This document shows, piece after piece, positions 11,651-23,323 of a stretch of 64,000 nucleotides of DNA. Location of the stretch: positions 123,413,914 to 123,477,913 of the forward strand of contig NC_091130.1 of assembly GCF_040183065.1 (NCBI RefSeq), in the 5' to 3' direction. This stretch comes from Periplaneta americana. Its lineage: Eukaryota > Arthropoda > Insecta > Blattodea > Blattidae. The notes below the pieces were generated by a model. That model had not been told where the DNA came from and ran no database searches. It saw nothing but the letters and a program-made list of their open reading frames with translations. Position numbers and translations under genes: made by a program. Position 1 is the stretch's first letter; the number at the start of each line of letters is the position of its first letter.

Positions 11651-11881
11651 TTGACCTGGTTGGCGAGTTGGTATAGCGCTGGCCTTCTATGTCCAAGGTT
11701 GCGGGTTCGATCCTGGGCCAGGTCGATGGCATTTAAGTGTGCTTAAATGCGACAGGCTCATGTCAGTAGATTTACTGACATGTAAAAGAACTCCTGCGGG
11801 ACAAAATTCCGACACATCCGGCGACGTTGATATAACCTCTGCAGTTGCGAGCGTCGTTAAATAAAACATAACATTTTTAAC
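11651..11881 (+). mobile_element. SINE family A, full length
   Basis: A tRNA-like head carries an A box (GTTGGTATAGCGCTGG region) and a B box (GGTTCGATCCTGGGCCAGG). It is followed by the family A body (TTTAAGTGTGCTTAAATGCG) and tail ending GTCGTTAAATAAAACATAAC. A perfect 14-bp target duplication, ATCGAAACAAATTG, lies at 11637-11650 and 11882-11895. Transcription would be by RNA polymerase III from the internal promoter; it depends on a LINE for movement. Confidence 0.95.
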
Positions 11882-12160
11882 ATCGAAACAAATTGAAAGC
11901 TGCAAGACGAATCGGATTTATAGTTAGCCATAGTGAGTTATTAGGAAGTATTTATCAAGAAGGTTCAAATACAATTAATACAATAAGGAATAAGTGTTCA
12001 CAAGAGTTTTCAATTATGTTGCAAAACTGAGATGTCATTCGTTTTCATCGATTTTATAAACTCATATTGGTGAATGTAGAGTATCCAACGCCCAGTGAAC
12101 GAATAGTTCACTTTTATCACTGCCAATGTTGCGCTATAATCGTATATGCAAGGTAAGCTA

Positions 12161-12193
12161 TAATAAAAACCTAAACTAACCAAACCTAACCTG
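12161..12193 (+). repeat. 32-bp repeat, copy 1 (pair at 16829)
   Basis: TAATAAAAACCTAAACTAAC and the following CAAACCTAACCT recur identically near 16829-16861. The flanking sequences differ. Confidence 0.8.
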
Positions 12194-12314
12194 TCAAAGA
12201 AGCAACAAGTTATACTAAATATGTGTAAAATTGGCCTATGTCTCTATGGCGGGAGGGACATAAGTAACATTGACCCATATCCTGTTAGTTTCTCTTGTAG
12301 CCATATTGAGTACG

Positions 12315-12552
12315 GTCGTCCACGGTAGTGTAGTTGGTATAGCGCTGGTCTTCTATGCTCGAGGTTGCGGGTTCGATCCCGGCCCAGGTCGATGCTATTT
12401 AAGTGTTTTGAAATGCGACAGGCTCATGTCAGTAGATTTACTAGCATGTAAAAGAACTCCTGCGGGACAAAATTACGGCACACCGGCGACGCTGATATAA
12501 CCTCTGCAGTTGCGAGCTTTGTTAAATAAACCATAATTTTAATTTTTATAGA
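12315..12552 (+). mobile_element. SINE family A, full length, second copy
   Basis: Same head, with B box GGTTCGATCCCGGCCCAGG, and the same body and tail as 11651-11881. The flanks are imperfect duplicates: ATTGAGTACG before (12305-12314) and ATTGGGTACG after (12556-12565). Confidence 0.92.
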
Positions 12553-12600
12553 CCTATTGGGTACGTCAACAACTACAATACCGATAGAGTATATAATAAC

Positions 12601-13026
12601 CAGGCTTCGGCCTAGGGACACAGAGTAACTAGTATGAGGTTTAGAGTACACGGAGTATAAATGACGTCATGACCCATGTGGGGTGACTGCATCGGCACAG
12701 CTGGGTCCGTAATGTGCATTACCGTTGTGTGTATTGCTGCTTGGCTGCGTTACGTGTAACAGGCTTCGGCTTAGGGACACCTGATTGAAGGTAACAACTC
12801 ACGTTAATACTTTAATGATAGACATTTATTGTCTACACTAGGAATGTACTGTATATACTGCATCTGTATAGGGTGAAATATATTTTGTGCCGTACTATGA
12901 CGGACTGTTTAGATGTTGAGGCACGAAGTAACGGCGCGCTCCATCTCTCATCCCACTCGACCAACACAACACTATCGTACGTGCGTTCTGAACTTCATGC
13001 GTTTCTGTGCCCAGGACCGAAGCCTG
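12601..13026. repeat. Three copies of a CAGGCTTCGG motif, two direct and one inverted
   Basis: CAGGCTTCGGCCTAGGGACA at 12601, CAGGCTTCGGCTTAGGGACA at 12760, and the complement GTGCCCAGGACCGAAGCCTG at 13007-13026. The outer pairs could be terminal inverted repeats of a small DNA element, but no target duplication is clear. Confidence 0.45.
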
Positions 13027-13032
13027 ATAATT

Positions 13033-14250
13033 ACCCAACGATTCTTTAAAATTACCGGAAAACTTTACTGACAGATAATTGTGATTGTTCCTTATCATAT
13101 AGACTCTTGTTTTTGTAATCTGTGCTATTTTATTCCTTATATTAATTGCTTATTTTCTTCTTCCTGCTTATCTACAGTGCGGTTTTGAACTCCCGACCAC
13201 GAGCGTTTGGTCATAGAGGGGTAAATTCTTTAATTTATATTTCCGCTAAGACAACACAGGACAACACATGACAGACACTCAGTCCCATCTACGTGTATGT
13301 AAATCTCTTCTATTGTCTAAGCCGAGAATCGAGTCAAGGATCGCTTGGTTGAAGAGCGAACATATTATCCACATAGCAGCTGCAACGGCGAACTTTAGTT
13401 AGTTCCAGTTTATAACATTGTTTAATACAGCTATTTAATAGTGTAATGGAACGAGTTTTGAATTCGTCAAAATATTCACTGCACACACAATACGAATGGT
13501 TATTAAACGTGACATTTCGTTCAGACCACCCTGTCATAGAACCAACCAGTCGGTATGTGGCAGCAGAGTTTCTCTGGTGTGTCCATTTTAACCAATCACA
13601 GGATATCATAGAACTTTGAGCTGGGAAGCGACATCACGCCGTCAGGAATCAAGAGTATTCACAAACGAAACTCGGCCCACCAGTGTGACCAAGGACAGTT
13701 AGTGAAACAGTTGTAGTGTATAATGAATTAAAAGTGGCTACGACAAACTTATCGTAATACATTGAAGAGAGCGAGCGACATTTACCAGAGATGCTCTAAC
13801 GCGGTGAAACACGTACACAGGTAATTGACATTACTCTAGTTTCGTAATATTTATTTTTGTTTTCCTTTACATGGAGAATAGCTTATACACGATGCCATCT
13901 TTTAGCAGTACGACAGCTAATTCAAGTGAGAGAATTCGGTCCGAAAGATCAAAACGGCTTAAGTGTACGTCGCTTCGCTATTACTTTTGTCCCCGAACGT
14001 TGTAGTAATGTCTTGTCTAGTGATGAATAAATTACAATGTAATCCTTGTCTCAGGGTATGTTTAAGCTGCTTACTGCACGTAGATAGTGCCATGCTTCTA
14101 TTGCCAACATTTGGAAGGTCGTTCAATACGTGGCACAAAGAGAAGCTCAAAAGCTACATTCCTGTCGTCTGTATCAGACGAAAGTTTGCGCTGTTCATGG
14201 ACAAGGGCAGCGATGGCGAAAATGCAATCGTGCGCCGAGTCACTGTGTAA
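13033..14250. other. No recognisable feature
   Basis: Overlapping short ORFs on both strands between 13334 and 14250 lack family motifs and are probably chance. GC is slightly higher near 14000-14250, immediately outside the TIR element. Confidence 0.45.
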
Positions 14251-15225
14251 CCACAGTCTACTATATACAGTCGCGAAGCTCAATATGTAGTAAAAATGCA
14301 AACATGGGTAGTTTCCCACCACTAGGATCGCTACTATCACCTCATCATCGCAGATCTCTCTCCTAGCAGACGACAAAATATGTTACACTTTCGTTGTCGT
14401 GTTCTTTTGGAAAAATTAACACTTTCCTTCCATTATTAAAATATTAAATGCATAAAGTTAATTTATTATTTTAATGAAGTATATTACATTCCACCATAAA
14501 CTCGAAGATACCTGCAAGAAATAGGTTAATATTATTTTTGTTTGTGTAAAACGAACTGAAATTTACTATAATCGCTTCACTCATTCAAGATTATAGCGAT
14601 AATTAACTATGAAACCAATAAATATTAATTTGCATTTCCCTTTACAGCAATAATAATGAAAATATGAATTAATGGAGTAACTTACGAGTACCGGTACTTG
14701 TAGTGTAGGCTTACGTAGTTAACAAAGTGGGATGAGGTTAAGCAATAATAATCACACCAGAATTGGAAATAAAACGTGATCAATAAATTTTATTGTAACA
14801 GACTTTTTCTACGTCTCTAGTAAAGTAACAAATAAAAATAACAACAAAATTAACAGCTATAATTAAAAACATATCCTTTCAAAAAAAAAGTAGGCCTAAG
14901 CAATAATAATCCCACCAGAATTGAAAATAAAACGTGATCAATAAATTTCATTAAAACAAACTTAATTTTTCTACGTCTCTAGTAAAATATTATTATTCCA
15001 ATTATTGTATTTTAGCCATTAACATTTTCATTACAACCAATAACGAACATTCCACAAGCATCAATGTGAAATACGCAACGAGCTAGCACTCGATGGAAAT
15101 ACGACACAGTCCAAAGTCGACCGTGGACAGTCTATTGTTTCTAGTTGCTAACCGCTTGGAGCGCTTTATCACGAGATTTGCAAAAAATCACCTCAAGCTT
15201 CGCGACTGTATATAGTAGACTGTGG
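14251..15225. mobile_element. Long TIR element of the CACAGTCTA family
   Basis: Perfect 30-bp inverted ends: CCACAGTCTACTATATACAG at 14251 continues to 14280, and the exact complement occupies 15196-15225. Subterminal parts match the short MITEs (CCACTAGGATCGCTACTATC; GACAGTCTATTGTTTCTAG). The centre holds about 700 bp absent from the short members, including an 85-bp direct repeat. No transposase ORF was recognised. Confidence 0.8.
14741..14990 (+). repeat. Direct repeat of ~85 bp, 160 bp apart, inside the TIR element
   Basis: AGCAATAATAATCACACCAG...ACGTGATCAATAAATTT...CTACGTCTCTAGTAAA occurs at about 14740-14825 and again at 14898-14990, with few differences. Confidence 0.8.
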
Positions 15226-15277
15226 TATAGACCAACATCTGTAGTCGACGTTGCACGCAGGCCACTAGTCACCGGGC

Positions 15278-16355
15278 CAGGGTTGCCAGATGATTCCAGA
15301 CCAATGTCGCCAACTTTACACCTACAAAGAGCGAGAAAGTAGCCAATTATCTCTTAAATTGATAGTGAAAGAAGTAGTAAACTTAAAAAAAGCTAAAGTG
15401 TAATTATGAACATATCCATTCATATTCATTAATAAATTTGTAATAATTTTGTTGTTAATATTATTTAATACAAAGATGTTGGATCATTAATTGGCATTAT
15501 TCAGCTATGATACTTGCGTTTTGCTGTTTGTTTACAGGCATTATATACTTTACGAATTGGTTCATTCGACTTTTTCTTGTAGCTTCTTGAAACCAGCCTG
15601 ATAATATTAATTTTCTGCATTAGGTGTGTCTGTAGTCTAATGGTGCATTTTTTAAAATGCTACTGGTAGTGATTTTGAATTATGACTAAATACTGGTACC
15701 GAATTTTGAGGCTTGAATATATAATTTTAGTTAAACTACAAATTTCTTTAGCCCAGGGCCGCTTCTCCCACTCCTTGCTGTACTTTCTGCACCTCTCATG
15801 TTTTGGCATCTTCTACATAAACGTTGTCATAGTTAAAGAAACCAACCAAGTGAAAGAATCCGCTAATAGGCAAGCTAAATCGCTGATTTCCCGCTATTAT
15901 TAATTAATAGCTTACTGCTCAACGTCGTTTCTATTAATTATCAAAGTTTAGAAATAAAGCATAGAAATGAATTACATATATTTTAAACTAAAAGTTTAAT
16001 TGGAAATAAAAACCACTTATTTAATCCATTAATGTAATATACTTATAAGCATTAATTCCACTTAATTATGTTATTAAAGACATCGTTGTAAATCACAGAT
16101 CCCCGCTTCAGTGCCTGGTGAAGTTTTCTATGCAACCTTGCTATCTTTTGAAATTAAGGGGAATTCAATAACTTACGAATATTTACGTTATGAAAAATAT
16201 TACGTACAAGGGATCAGAGTCAGTCTTGTGAAAAAAAAGTTTTAATTAAATTATTTTGATAATTAAAGACGCCAGAAAAGTAGCCAGGTCATCGCTGCCA
16301 CAAGAAACATTGAATGCGCCAGAATGGCGACAAGTAGCCACATCTGGTAACTCTG
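15278..16355. mobile_element. TIR element with CAGRGTTRCCAGAT ends
   Basis: The left end CAGGGTTGCCAGAT and right end (reverse complement CAGAGTTACCAGAT) are 14-bp inverted repeats. They are flanked by TCACCGGGC (15269-15277) and TCACTGGGC (16356-16364). The ends look hAT-like, but the duplication is 9 bp with one mismatch, which would also fit Mutator-like elements. No transposase is recognisable inside. Confidence 0.6.
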
Positions 16356-16364
16356 TCACTGGGC

Positions 16365-18102
16365 CGTACCGAGCCGTGTCAAACAAAAGACAATCGAAAT
16401 TGTGGTAGTAAAATTCGCAACTTTATTCTTAAATAATTCACTCCAATAGTCTAGTTTAAGGTTTATGCAGTACAACGGCGGTGTTTTAAATGCACCAAAA
16501 GAAAATGCAGATGTAGTAAGATCTTCAAGTAGGTTATCAAACGAAATAAAGGGGGAAAAAGTGTGTTTCGGGGAATATCATTCAAATGAAGGAAAGTAAA
16601 TTTCCGGTTAATATTCGCCAAAGTGTTAAGCGTAATTATGACCGCGTTGATGTTTTATTTGTGGTCTAGAGAAAATACCCGTCTTTTGCGAAGAAAACTT
16701 CTAGCGGCCATGAAATTATTCACCGCTTTCATCAGATTATTGTTTATCTATATTACGAACTAAAAACTATCATAAGGGCCATGACCGGCAGGATCATCTT
16801 GGCTGTCTGCACATGCGCAGATGTGGTTAATAAAAACCTAAACTAACCAAACCTAACCTTCGGAAATGCAAGATGTGTAACCGGAGCAAAAAGGGATCTT
16901 CTTGATTTGATCTGGAATGTAAACACGAAAATAAATTGAAGTAAGGATGACGCTACAACTGCATGAGAGATTCGCGCATGCGCCACAGCTAACCTGTTCC
17001 TGTCACGAGCCCCTCATCTAAAACACGTAATCTATTCGCAATATTTACGCAAATACATCTTGTCGCTAACAATAATGCTATCTCTCATTAATGTTTAGAA
17101 CGAAGGAGGTAGAAAGAAAGAAAATCAAATTGGCGACATTGTATATTTAGTTCAATTTGGTCGTAACTGTAACGGCATGGTTCAAAGCTACCGTAGTAAA
17201 TTCTCTAGTTTAGTGTAGTTGAGTTAATGTTCTTTAAAGTTGGGAACCGTAAGTTCTTAAAAACAGATTGTCTTATTTAGTACACGGATTGAAGTTGAAT
17301 ATACATTTATCACATGATCAATTTCATTTATACATCAAGTTTATGACACTCGCACTTGTCACCTGATAAAACTTTTGCAATTTTGCATAATGAATTGAAA
17401 CCACCGTTTTTTGTATTATTGTGTGATGTAGAAACGAAATTGATAATATGAAATATTTTACATATGCGCCCTTAGTTTCAGCTGATGTTGAACGCTGTTT
17501 TTCCGCATACAAGATTATAATTTCAGACACTCAGTGGTCATTTTCATTTGAAATTTTGAAAATGAATGTTGTTTATTGCAGCGGGAACCGAAATAAGCGA
17601 AAAACATGAAAGAAAAGTAAGGTACGGGTTAGATGTGATAAATAAAGTAATGTAAGTGTTAAATATAAAGGAAGCAAAATTGTACGCCATATTTGTACGT
17701 TCTCGGCTTTCTAACACTGTAATGCAAAACTCTAAGTACGGTATCAGAAACATCTTTCAGACATATGTTTTATCACATTTGTGACAATTTAAGTATGATT
17801 TCTCATCCTCACCAGCATTTTTAATCCTTTCCGATATTAGCTCTTATTATACAATAATTGTATTGTCTTGATTTTATAATACGTAATAGTCTTAAACAAA
17901 ACAAGAAACGTGCTTGCTTAGGTGTGTCAAATACGCTTCTGCTGCCTGTACTTGAAAAACGTAGACTACATTCTGTCCGGGGCGTCATATGTTCACCTCA
18001 GACTAATACAAATAAACCGATGTCACGGCCCTAATCATAGTACAAAGTAAAAGTATTAAGATTAAAGAAAAGCACTATTAAAATGATAAAAAAAGGTCTT
18101 GG
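16365..18102. other. No recognisable gene
   Basis: Only the second copy of the 32-bp repeat (16829-16861) was identified. The ORFs on the minus strand at 17324 and 17544 are AT-rich and unsupported. Confidence 0.45.
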
Positions 18103-18104
18103 TA

Positions 18105-19015
18105 CTTGGTTTGGATAAAAAGTAATGGCAACAGTTCGATATTTCTGACATGGCTTTATTCACAGGGGTACAACATTTACGTACCTTCTATACAGTCGCC
18201 CCCCCTTATTTATTACCTTTTGCCAAATGTTTGGAAGGCGTCGTACGCCATCAGCGCGTCCATCTTTGTTGATGTTCTATATTGACCGCCTTAAAGCACG
18301 GATACGTTCATCTCAGGTATTGTACCGGGTCCCTCGCAGTGGTTCTTTCACTTTGGTGAAAAGATCGTAATCGCATGGATCATATCGGGTGAGTACGGAG
18401 GATGTTCCAGAATCTCCCATTGCCAGCGACGCAAGAGGTCCTTGACAGCAGCAGCGGTATGACTCTTTGCATTATCATGAAGAATGATGGGGTTCTGTAC
18501 CCCCAAGTGTCGTCGTTTTCTCCTGAGGGCTGGACGAAGGTGATGCTGCAGGAACCTGCAGTAGTAGTCCGCGTTTACCGTTTGCCTTGGAGGTAAAGCG
18601 TGGTGCAGCATTACCCCATCAATGTCATACTCCACAATGAACATCACCTTCACAGTACTTCCAGCAAGGCCTTCCCGAAACGCTTTAACCCATCGTGCCA
18701 CTGTGCGATATGGCAACACTGCATCGCCACATGCTTCACGCAGTCCCTGAAAACATTCTTGTGCACTACGACCTCGTGCCACTTCAATTTTCATCCAGGA
18801 ACGTGCTCTAGTTTTGTAAACATGATCTTAGGGCGCTCGCACTATCCCTATCAAAGTCAACGTTCTACACACTGCAGTAGATTGACAGAGTACTGCCGTC
18901 GCTGGCTACACTAACTCATCTAACAGTCCTTGTTCATGTCCATACAGCTGGAAACTCTCGAACGCATCATCGTCACGTGACAGCAGTGTTGCCATTACTT
19001 TTTATCCAACCTAAG
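18105..19015 (-). mobile_element. mariner element 2, internally deleted
   Basis: Inverted ends CTTGGTTTGGATAAAAAGTA (18105) and the complement of CTTAGGTTGGATAAAAAGTA (ending 19015), each next to TA (18103-18104 and 19016-19017). At 911 bp it is about 400 bp shorter than a complete mariner. Confidence 0.9.
18348..18794 (-). pseudogene. mariner transposase with in-frame internal deletion
   Basis: The 148-aa ORF starts with the HTH region (MKIEVARGRSAQECFQGLRE, then ARWVKAFREG). At residue ~45 it jumps to the catalytic core (TVKVMFIVEYDIDGVMLHHA). The core keeps HDNAKSHTAAAVKDLL and EHPPYSPDM. The segment with the first catalytic Asp is deleted without breaking the frame. The sequence then shifts frame just after SPDM, losing the third Asp region. 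The product would bind DNA at most; whether it is expressed is unknown. Confidence 0.85.
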
Positions 19016-19017
19016 TA

Positions 19018-19661
19018 TATTTATAATTATATTTTCTAAATTTAGTAATAAATATCAATCCTTTTTATACAATACAATAATGACATTCTGAAAATTTCCG
19101 AGAGACCATGTACACAATTTAATAAACGAGCTCATTCCTTTGTAAGATGTTTCAGTCCTTGAGGATATGCCCAAAACTTGGTTTGTGACATCTATTCGAG
19201 TTTAATAACATGCGGATTTCGTTTGGTAGAAAAATAAGTTGCTAGGGAAACCGACCTGTAGAGCTGTGAATCCTATCCTATCGGAATTTGGTTGACCCAA
19301 TACATACGAAAGATTTTTGGTTCTGCGCCAATATGCCGAGGAGGTCGTTGAATTATGAATGAGGTAGAATTCAAACTACGATACTCCTCATAAACATGAG
19401 TAAGATATCGAAGATTTGGATTCCTACCCAGATCATGGGGAGGCTATCTTAATTTTTTTCAGATATTGATTCTACACTTTCTTTGTCCCACTGGAAGTTT
19501 TCTCAACCTCTAGGATATAAAAAACCCCGTCAATTTTGTTCTATTGCGTTTCTCGAAGATTTGACTCACTTTCATTACTGACTGTGCAGGACATTCACTT
19601 CACATTTGAAATACTAATTTTATTAGGCCTACTATTTAATTATTTTGAGACCAAGAATTGA

Positions 19662-19712
<51 letters not shown>

Positions 19713-20148
19713 CATCATCATCATGAATAGCTATTTTCATCACCAATGTAAAAGGATACGATCACGATCCGTCTAGATCTGTTCCGACACTAAGTTTATA
19801 ACAAAAAATTATTGGTATGTCCTATGTTTAAGAGTAGACATGTGAAATTTCAGATTGCTAAACTATTCTTGGTAGATCTCTGAGATGTTATACAGTTGTC
19901 CTTCTGCATATAAATAGTCTCTGTACAAAGTTTCATCTCATTTAGCACAGAAATGTGTGAATTGTTAACAATTTTGTAATTATAAATTGTGTGAATTTAG
20001 ATTTTTAAAAAATTGCTGCTCCTTCCACAAATTGAAATATTTGGACTTGAAATTTTGTCTACATACTTGTGAGACTCTCAGAAACAAAACTTACTATACA
20101 ATTTTTTTCTTTATATTTTACTAAAATATAATTTAAAATATTTTATGC
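19018..20148. other. No gene; (AAT)n microsatellite at 19661-19725
   Basis: The only structure seen is (AAT)n ending in (ATC)n at about 19661-19725. Confidence 0.6.
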
Positions 20149-20160
20149 ACTGAAGTGTAA

Positions 20161-20447
20161 CTCAGTTGGTAGAGCAGCTGGCTACGGACTGGAAGGTCCG
20201 GGGTTCGATCCCAGGTGGTGACAGGATTTTTTCTCGTTGCCAAACTTTCAGAACGGCCCCGAGGTTCACTCAGCCTCCTATAAAATTGAGTACCGGGTCT
20301 TTCCCGGGGGTAAAAGGCGGCCAGAGCGTGGTGCCGACCACACCACCTCATTCTAGTGCCGAGGTCATGGAAAGCATGGGGCTCTACCTCCATGCCCCCC
20401 AAGTGCCTTCATGGCATGTTACGGGGATACCTTTACCTTTACCTTTT
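20161..20447 (+). mobile_element. SINE family C, full length
   Basis: A tRNA-like head has an A box (TAACTCAGTTGGTAGAGCAG) and a B box (GGGTTCGATCCCAGGTGG region). A GC-richer body follows (GGTCTTTCCCGGGGGTAAAA; GACCACACCACCTCATTC), then a short (ACCTTT)n tail. A perfect 12-bp duplication, ACTGAAGTGTAA, flanks it (20149-20160 and 20448-20459). Confidence 0.95.
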
Positions 20448-20459
20448 ACTGAAGTGTAA

Positions 20460-21309
20460 AAACAGAAAAAAAATTAACTCGAGTATAAAGAAAAATTAAT
20501 ATAAAAAAAAAATTATGAGTGTTAGGTGTAATCCTGATAGTAACTTTTGTTAAGAACACGTTCAAAAACCTGTACAGAAAAACTCATGCATATAGTACAA
20601 ACTTTGTGGAAAGAGTAGCATTTTTAGCAATGCAAAATTTACAGAAAATGAAAGTTAATAAAATATTGATTTCAAAGTTTGGGATGATGATAATGAATCA
20701 GATCTCTGTCTTTTTTTATTTTCTAGGCATTTTCATATGTATAGGCGTAGCTTGTTATATGCATAGCTTACCCTTATATACACTACCACGCTGTGCACAA
20801 CTAACTTACACTAGAAAATAAAGATGACTGAAAAAACCTATGCAAACTTATGAAAACACTACCCAGGTATACTAGATAACTATTATTTACAAATCACTAC
20901 AGACAGTAGAAACAAACAATTTTTTAAGATAAATATAAAAAATCAATTTTTTTTAACAAAAATGAGAAAATTTCACATCAGTGTCGTCTTAAATTACTTG
21001 CATTAAAATCACATAAAATCATGTGGTAAGAGAACTTAAACCGGGCGATCCATTAGGCTTAGGAGTAGAGTTTGTGAATGGATTTCGAATAAAGTACTTG
21101 ACGAGGAAATTTACGCTAATTTCATTTTGTTTTGACGAAGCTTGATTCCACTTGCATGGCTATGTTAATACACAGAACAATCGATACTGGGGTTCAGAAA
21201 AACTAATATGCTACATGAGGAACCCCTTTTGGCCAGAAAATTGGAATATGGTGTTTAGCCAGCGGAGAAAAGAATAAATCTCAGTTCCATTAAGAAAAAG
21301 TAAATAATG
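20460..21309. other. No recognisable feature
   Basis: AT-rich sequence. A short plus-strand ORF at 20519-20821 has one hydrophobic stretch but no family resemblance or supporting context. Confidence 0.45.
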
Positions 21310-22009
21310 ATCAAAGCTCGGAACTTGGGGACTTGTGTCGTGTGCATGAGTAAGGTTACAGGTACAACGTACACAAAGCTCACGCTGCAAATGCTGAGGG
21401 ACAGTCGTGTGTACTAAGAAAGTGGCCACAACTAATGACAGGAAGACGGACGAAGAAACTTTTAAGTGTCGAAGCCAATGACATTCAGAGAATTAAAGGT
21501 AAACGGTCTGTTTGAGGAAATAGAAAATACGTGTTATTTCGAATGGGTATTATAGAAGTTTGAAAATACATTTTGTTTTAAATTTAAGATACAGAATTTC
21601 GTGGAGAATTCGGAGGAGATACATTAGTTTTTCGAATAGAGAGTTTATATTTTGTAAGTTGTGCCACACACAAACTAGAGGCTGGAAACGGAATTCATTG
21701 AAAGGCATTGCAGTCCCTCAAATTGTAGAAAAATCTGTCCATAGCTATGGATCCAAACGTAGAGGGGCTTGCCCTAGTAGTGACACACTAATTGAAAACT
21801 ATTTTCGAGAACAATTTTGGATATACTTATCTTTCTCAGATACGAGATCAGCTAGCAACTGCTGAAAATCGAACAGAAAACAGTAACAGTGAAAAAATTC
21901 AGTATTTTAAGTCTACTACCGAAAAATCTTCGAATGTAGGTGGTCATACACTGTAATAAAATGTACACAGCAGAACAGTAAATTTGATATATTTCTCATG
22001 TTTATTTTT

Positions 22010-22051
<42 letters not shown>

Positions 22052-22226
22052 TATGAAATTACGTGTTTCAACCTACCATAATATCATCAATATGTTGTCG
22101 GAGCCAGAAACCACTTTTGTAGCAGACCTGACAGTACCTCCGTGCTGGAAGCGGGAGTTGTTGACATTGAAGTCCGGTCGCTTAGCCACGAGCAAAGACA
22201 CAAGTCCCCAAGTTCCGAGCTTTGAT
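21310..22226. repeat. Perfect 30-bp inverted repeat bracketing ~0.9 kb
   Basis: ATCAAAGCTCGGAACTTGGG (21310-21339) is exactly mirrored at 22197-22226. Similarity weakens but continues inward (GAGGGACAGT versus the complement of a GAGGTACTGT block). A (TA)n run sits at about 22017-22049. It may be a decayed DNA element. Confidence 0.6.
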
Positions 22227-22278
22227 AATGATATCTACCTAAAGATTAATTTTTGGTTCTGCAGAATATATCTATTAC

Positions 22279-22550
22279 GGTAACAATTGATATTAGAGGA
22301 GAAAAATTCACTACGGCGCCAGAGATCTAACCCGGTTCTACGTACCAAGCGCTCTAACCATTGAGCTACGCCGAAGTTCAATCCACAGGACCGGATCAAA
22401 TCCCTCTCCTCCAGTGCTTTTCCCTTTGTGGCCTTGTGAACTTCGGCGTAGCTCAGTGATTAGAGCGCTTCGTACGTAGAACCAAGGACACGGGTTCGAT
22501 CCCCGGCGCCGGATCGAATTTTTCTCCTCTAATATCTATTGTTACCATAA
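22279..22550. repeat. Inverted pair of tRNA-like SINE heads (family D)
   Basis: The minus-strand copy (22279-22390) and plus-strand copy (22436-22548) are reverse complements. Each has an A box like TAGCTCAGTGATTAGAGCGC and a B box like GGGTTCGATCCCCGGCGCCG, followed by CGAATTTTTCTCCTCTAATA. These resemble complete tRNA cloverleafs but carry the same 3' extension as the copies near 22770 and 63230, so they are SINE heads rather than tRNA genes. Confidence 0.75.
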
Positions 22551-22699
22551 CAGATATATTATGTAGAACAAAAAATTAATCTTTACGTAGATTCTTCGCC
22601 CAACGGTGCATATTACTGTGGAATCCCGACTACCAAGTCACTAAATTGAGTGCTTTCCTTGTATAATGACAGTTGACTTAATATAAATGTCAACATACA

Positions 22700-22875
22700 T
22701 GTCGAACTTGGAGTCAGGCCACAAAGGGAAAAACACTGGAGAAGAGGAATTCGATCCAGCGCTGTGGATTGAACTTCGGCGTAGCTCAATGGTTAGAACG
22801 TTTGGTACGTAGAACCAAGGACACGGATTTCATCCCCAGCGCCGGAGCGAATTTTTCTCCTCTAATATCAATTGT
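22700..22875 (+). mobile_element. SINE family D, further copy
   Basis: GGAGTCAGGCCACAAAGGGA leads into CTTCGGCGTAGCTCAATGGT (A box), a decayed B box (GATTTCATCCCCAGCGCCGG) and CGAATTTTTCTCCTCTAATA. It has the same orientation as the plus-strand half of the inverted pair. Confidence 0.7.
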
Positions 22876-23323
22876 TATAATATCAATATCAATAAATAAT
22901 GATAATAAAGTGTTAAATATTTTGCAATAATGTTTTGCTGAATTGACTGTGAGGCAAATTAAGTTTCGCGTTTGTGAGCGTAAATAATTGCAATAATATT
23001 CCACTGATTATTGTAAACGATATTGGAGAATAAAAGAGTGCTATAATATGGACAAATGTAGCTATTTTGTTTTAACCGAGTTGCTGATTTTTCCTCCTAC
23101 AAACTCGAACACCTGGTTACATTCCAATAAATGAAGATTTATATACTACAAATTGAACGCATAGTAAACAGGTTCTCTTGCTTTATGTTGACCACATTTT
23201 TTTAGTCACATCAGTAATTCCTTAAGAGAACAGAAATAAAACGGCCCTAAGAGTTCACCTGATCATGATGATGATGATGATGATGATATTTGCAACATTC
23301 GACAAACTCAAGAAAGTTCTAAG

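Noticed and set aside
13959..14376. Cluster of five overlapping ORFs
   Set aside because: They overlap on both strands, none has a recognisable motif, and the last ones run into the TIR element.
20166..20459. 97-aa plus-strand ORF
   Set aside because: It lies wholly inside a SINE with target duplications.
22436..22515. Genuine tRNA gene
   Set aside because: The cloverleaf-like head is followed by a SINE-type 3' extension shared with other copies, and no clear anticodon arm could be assigned.
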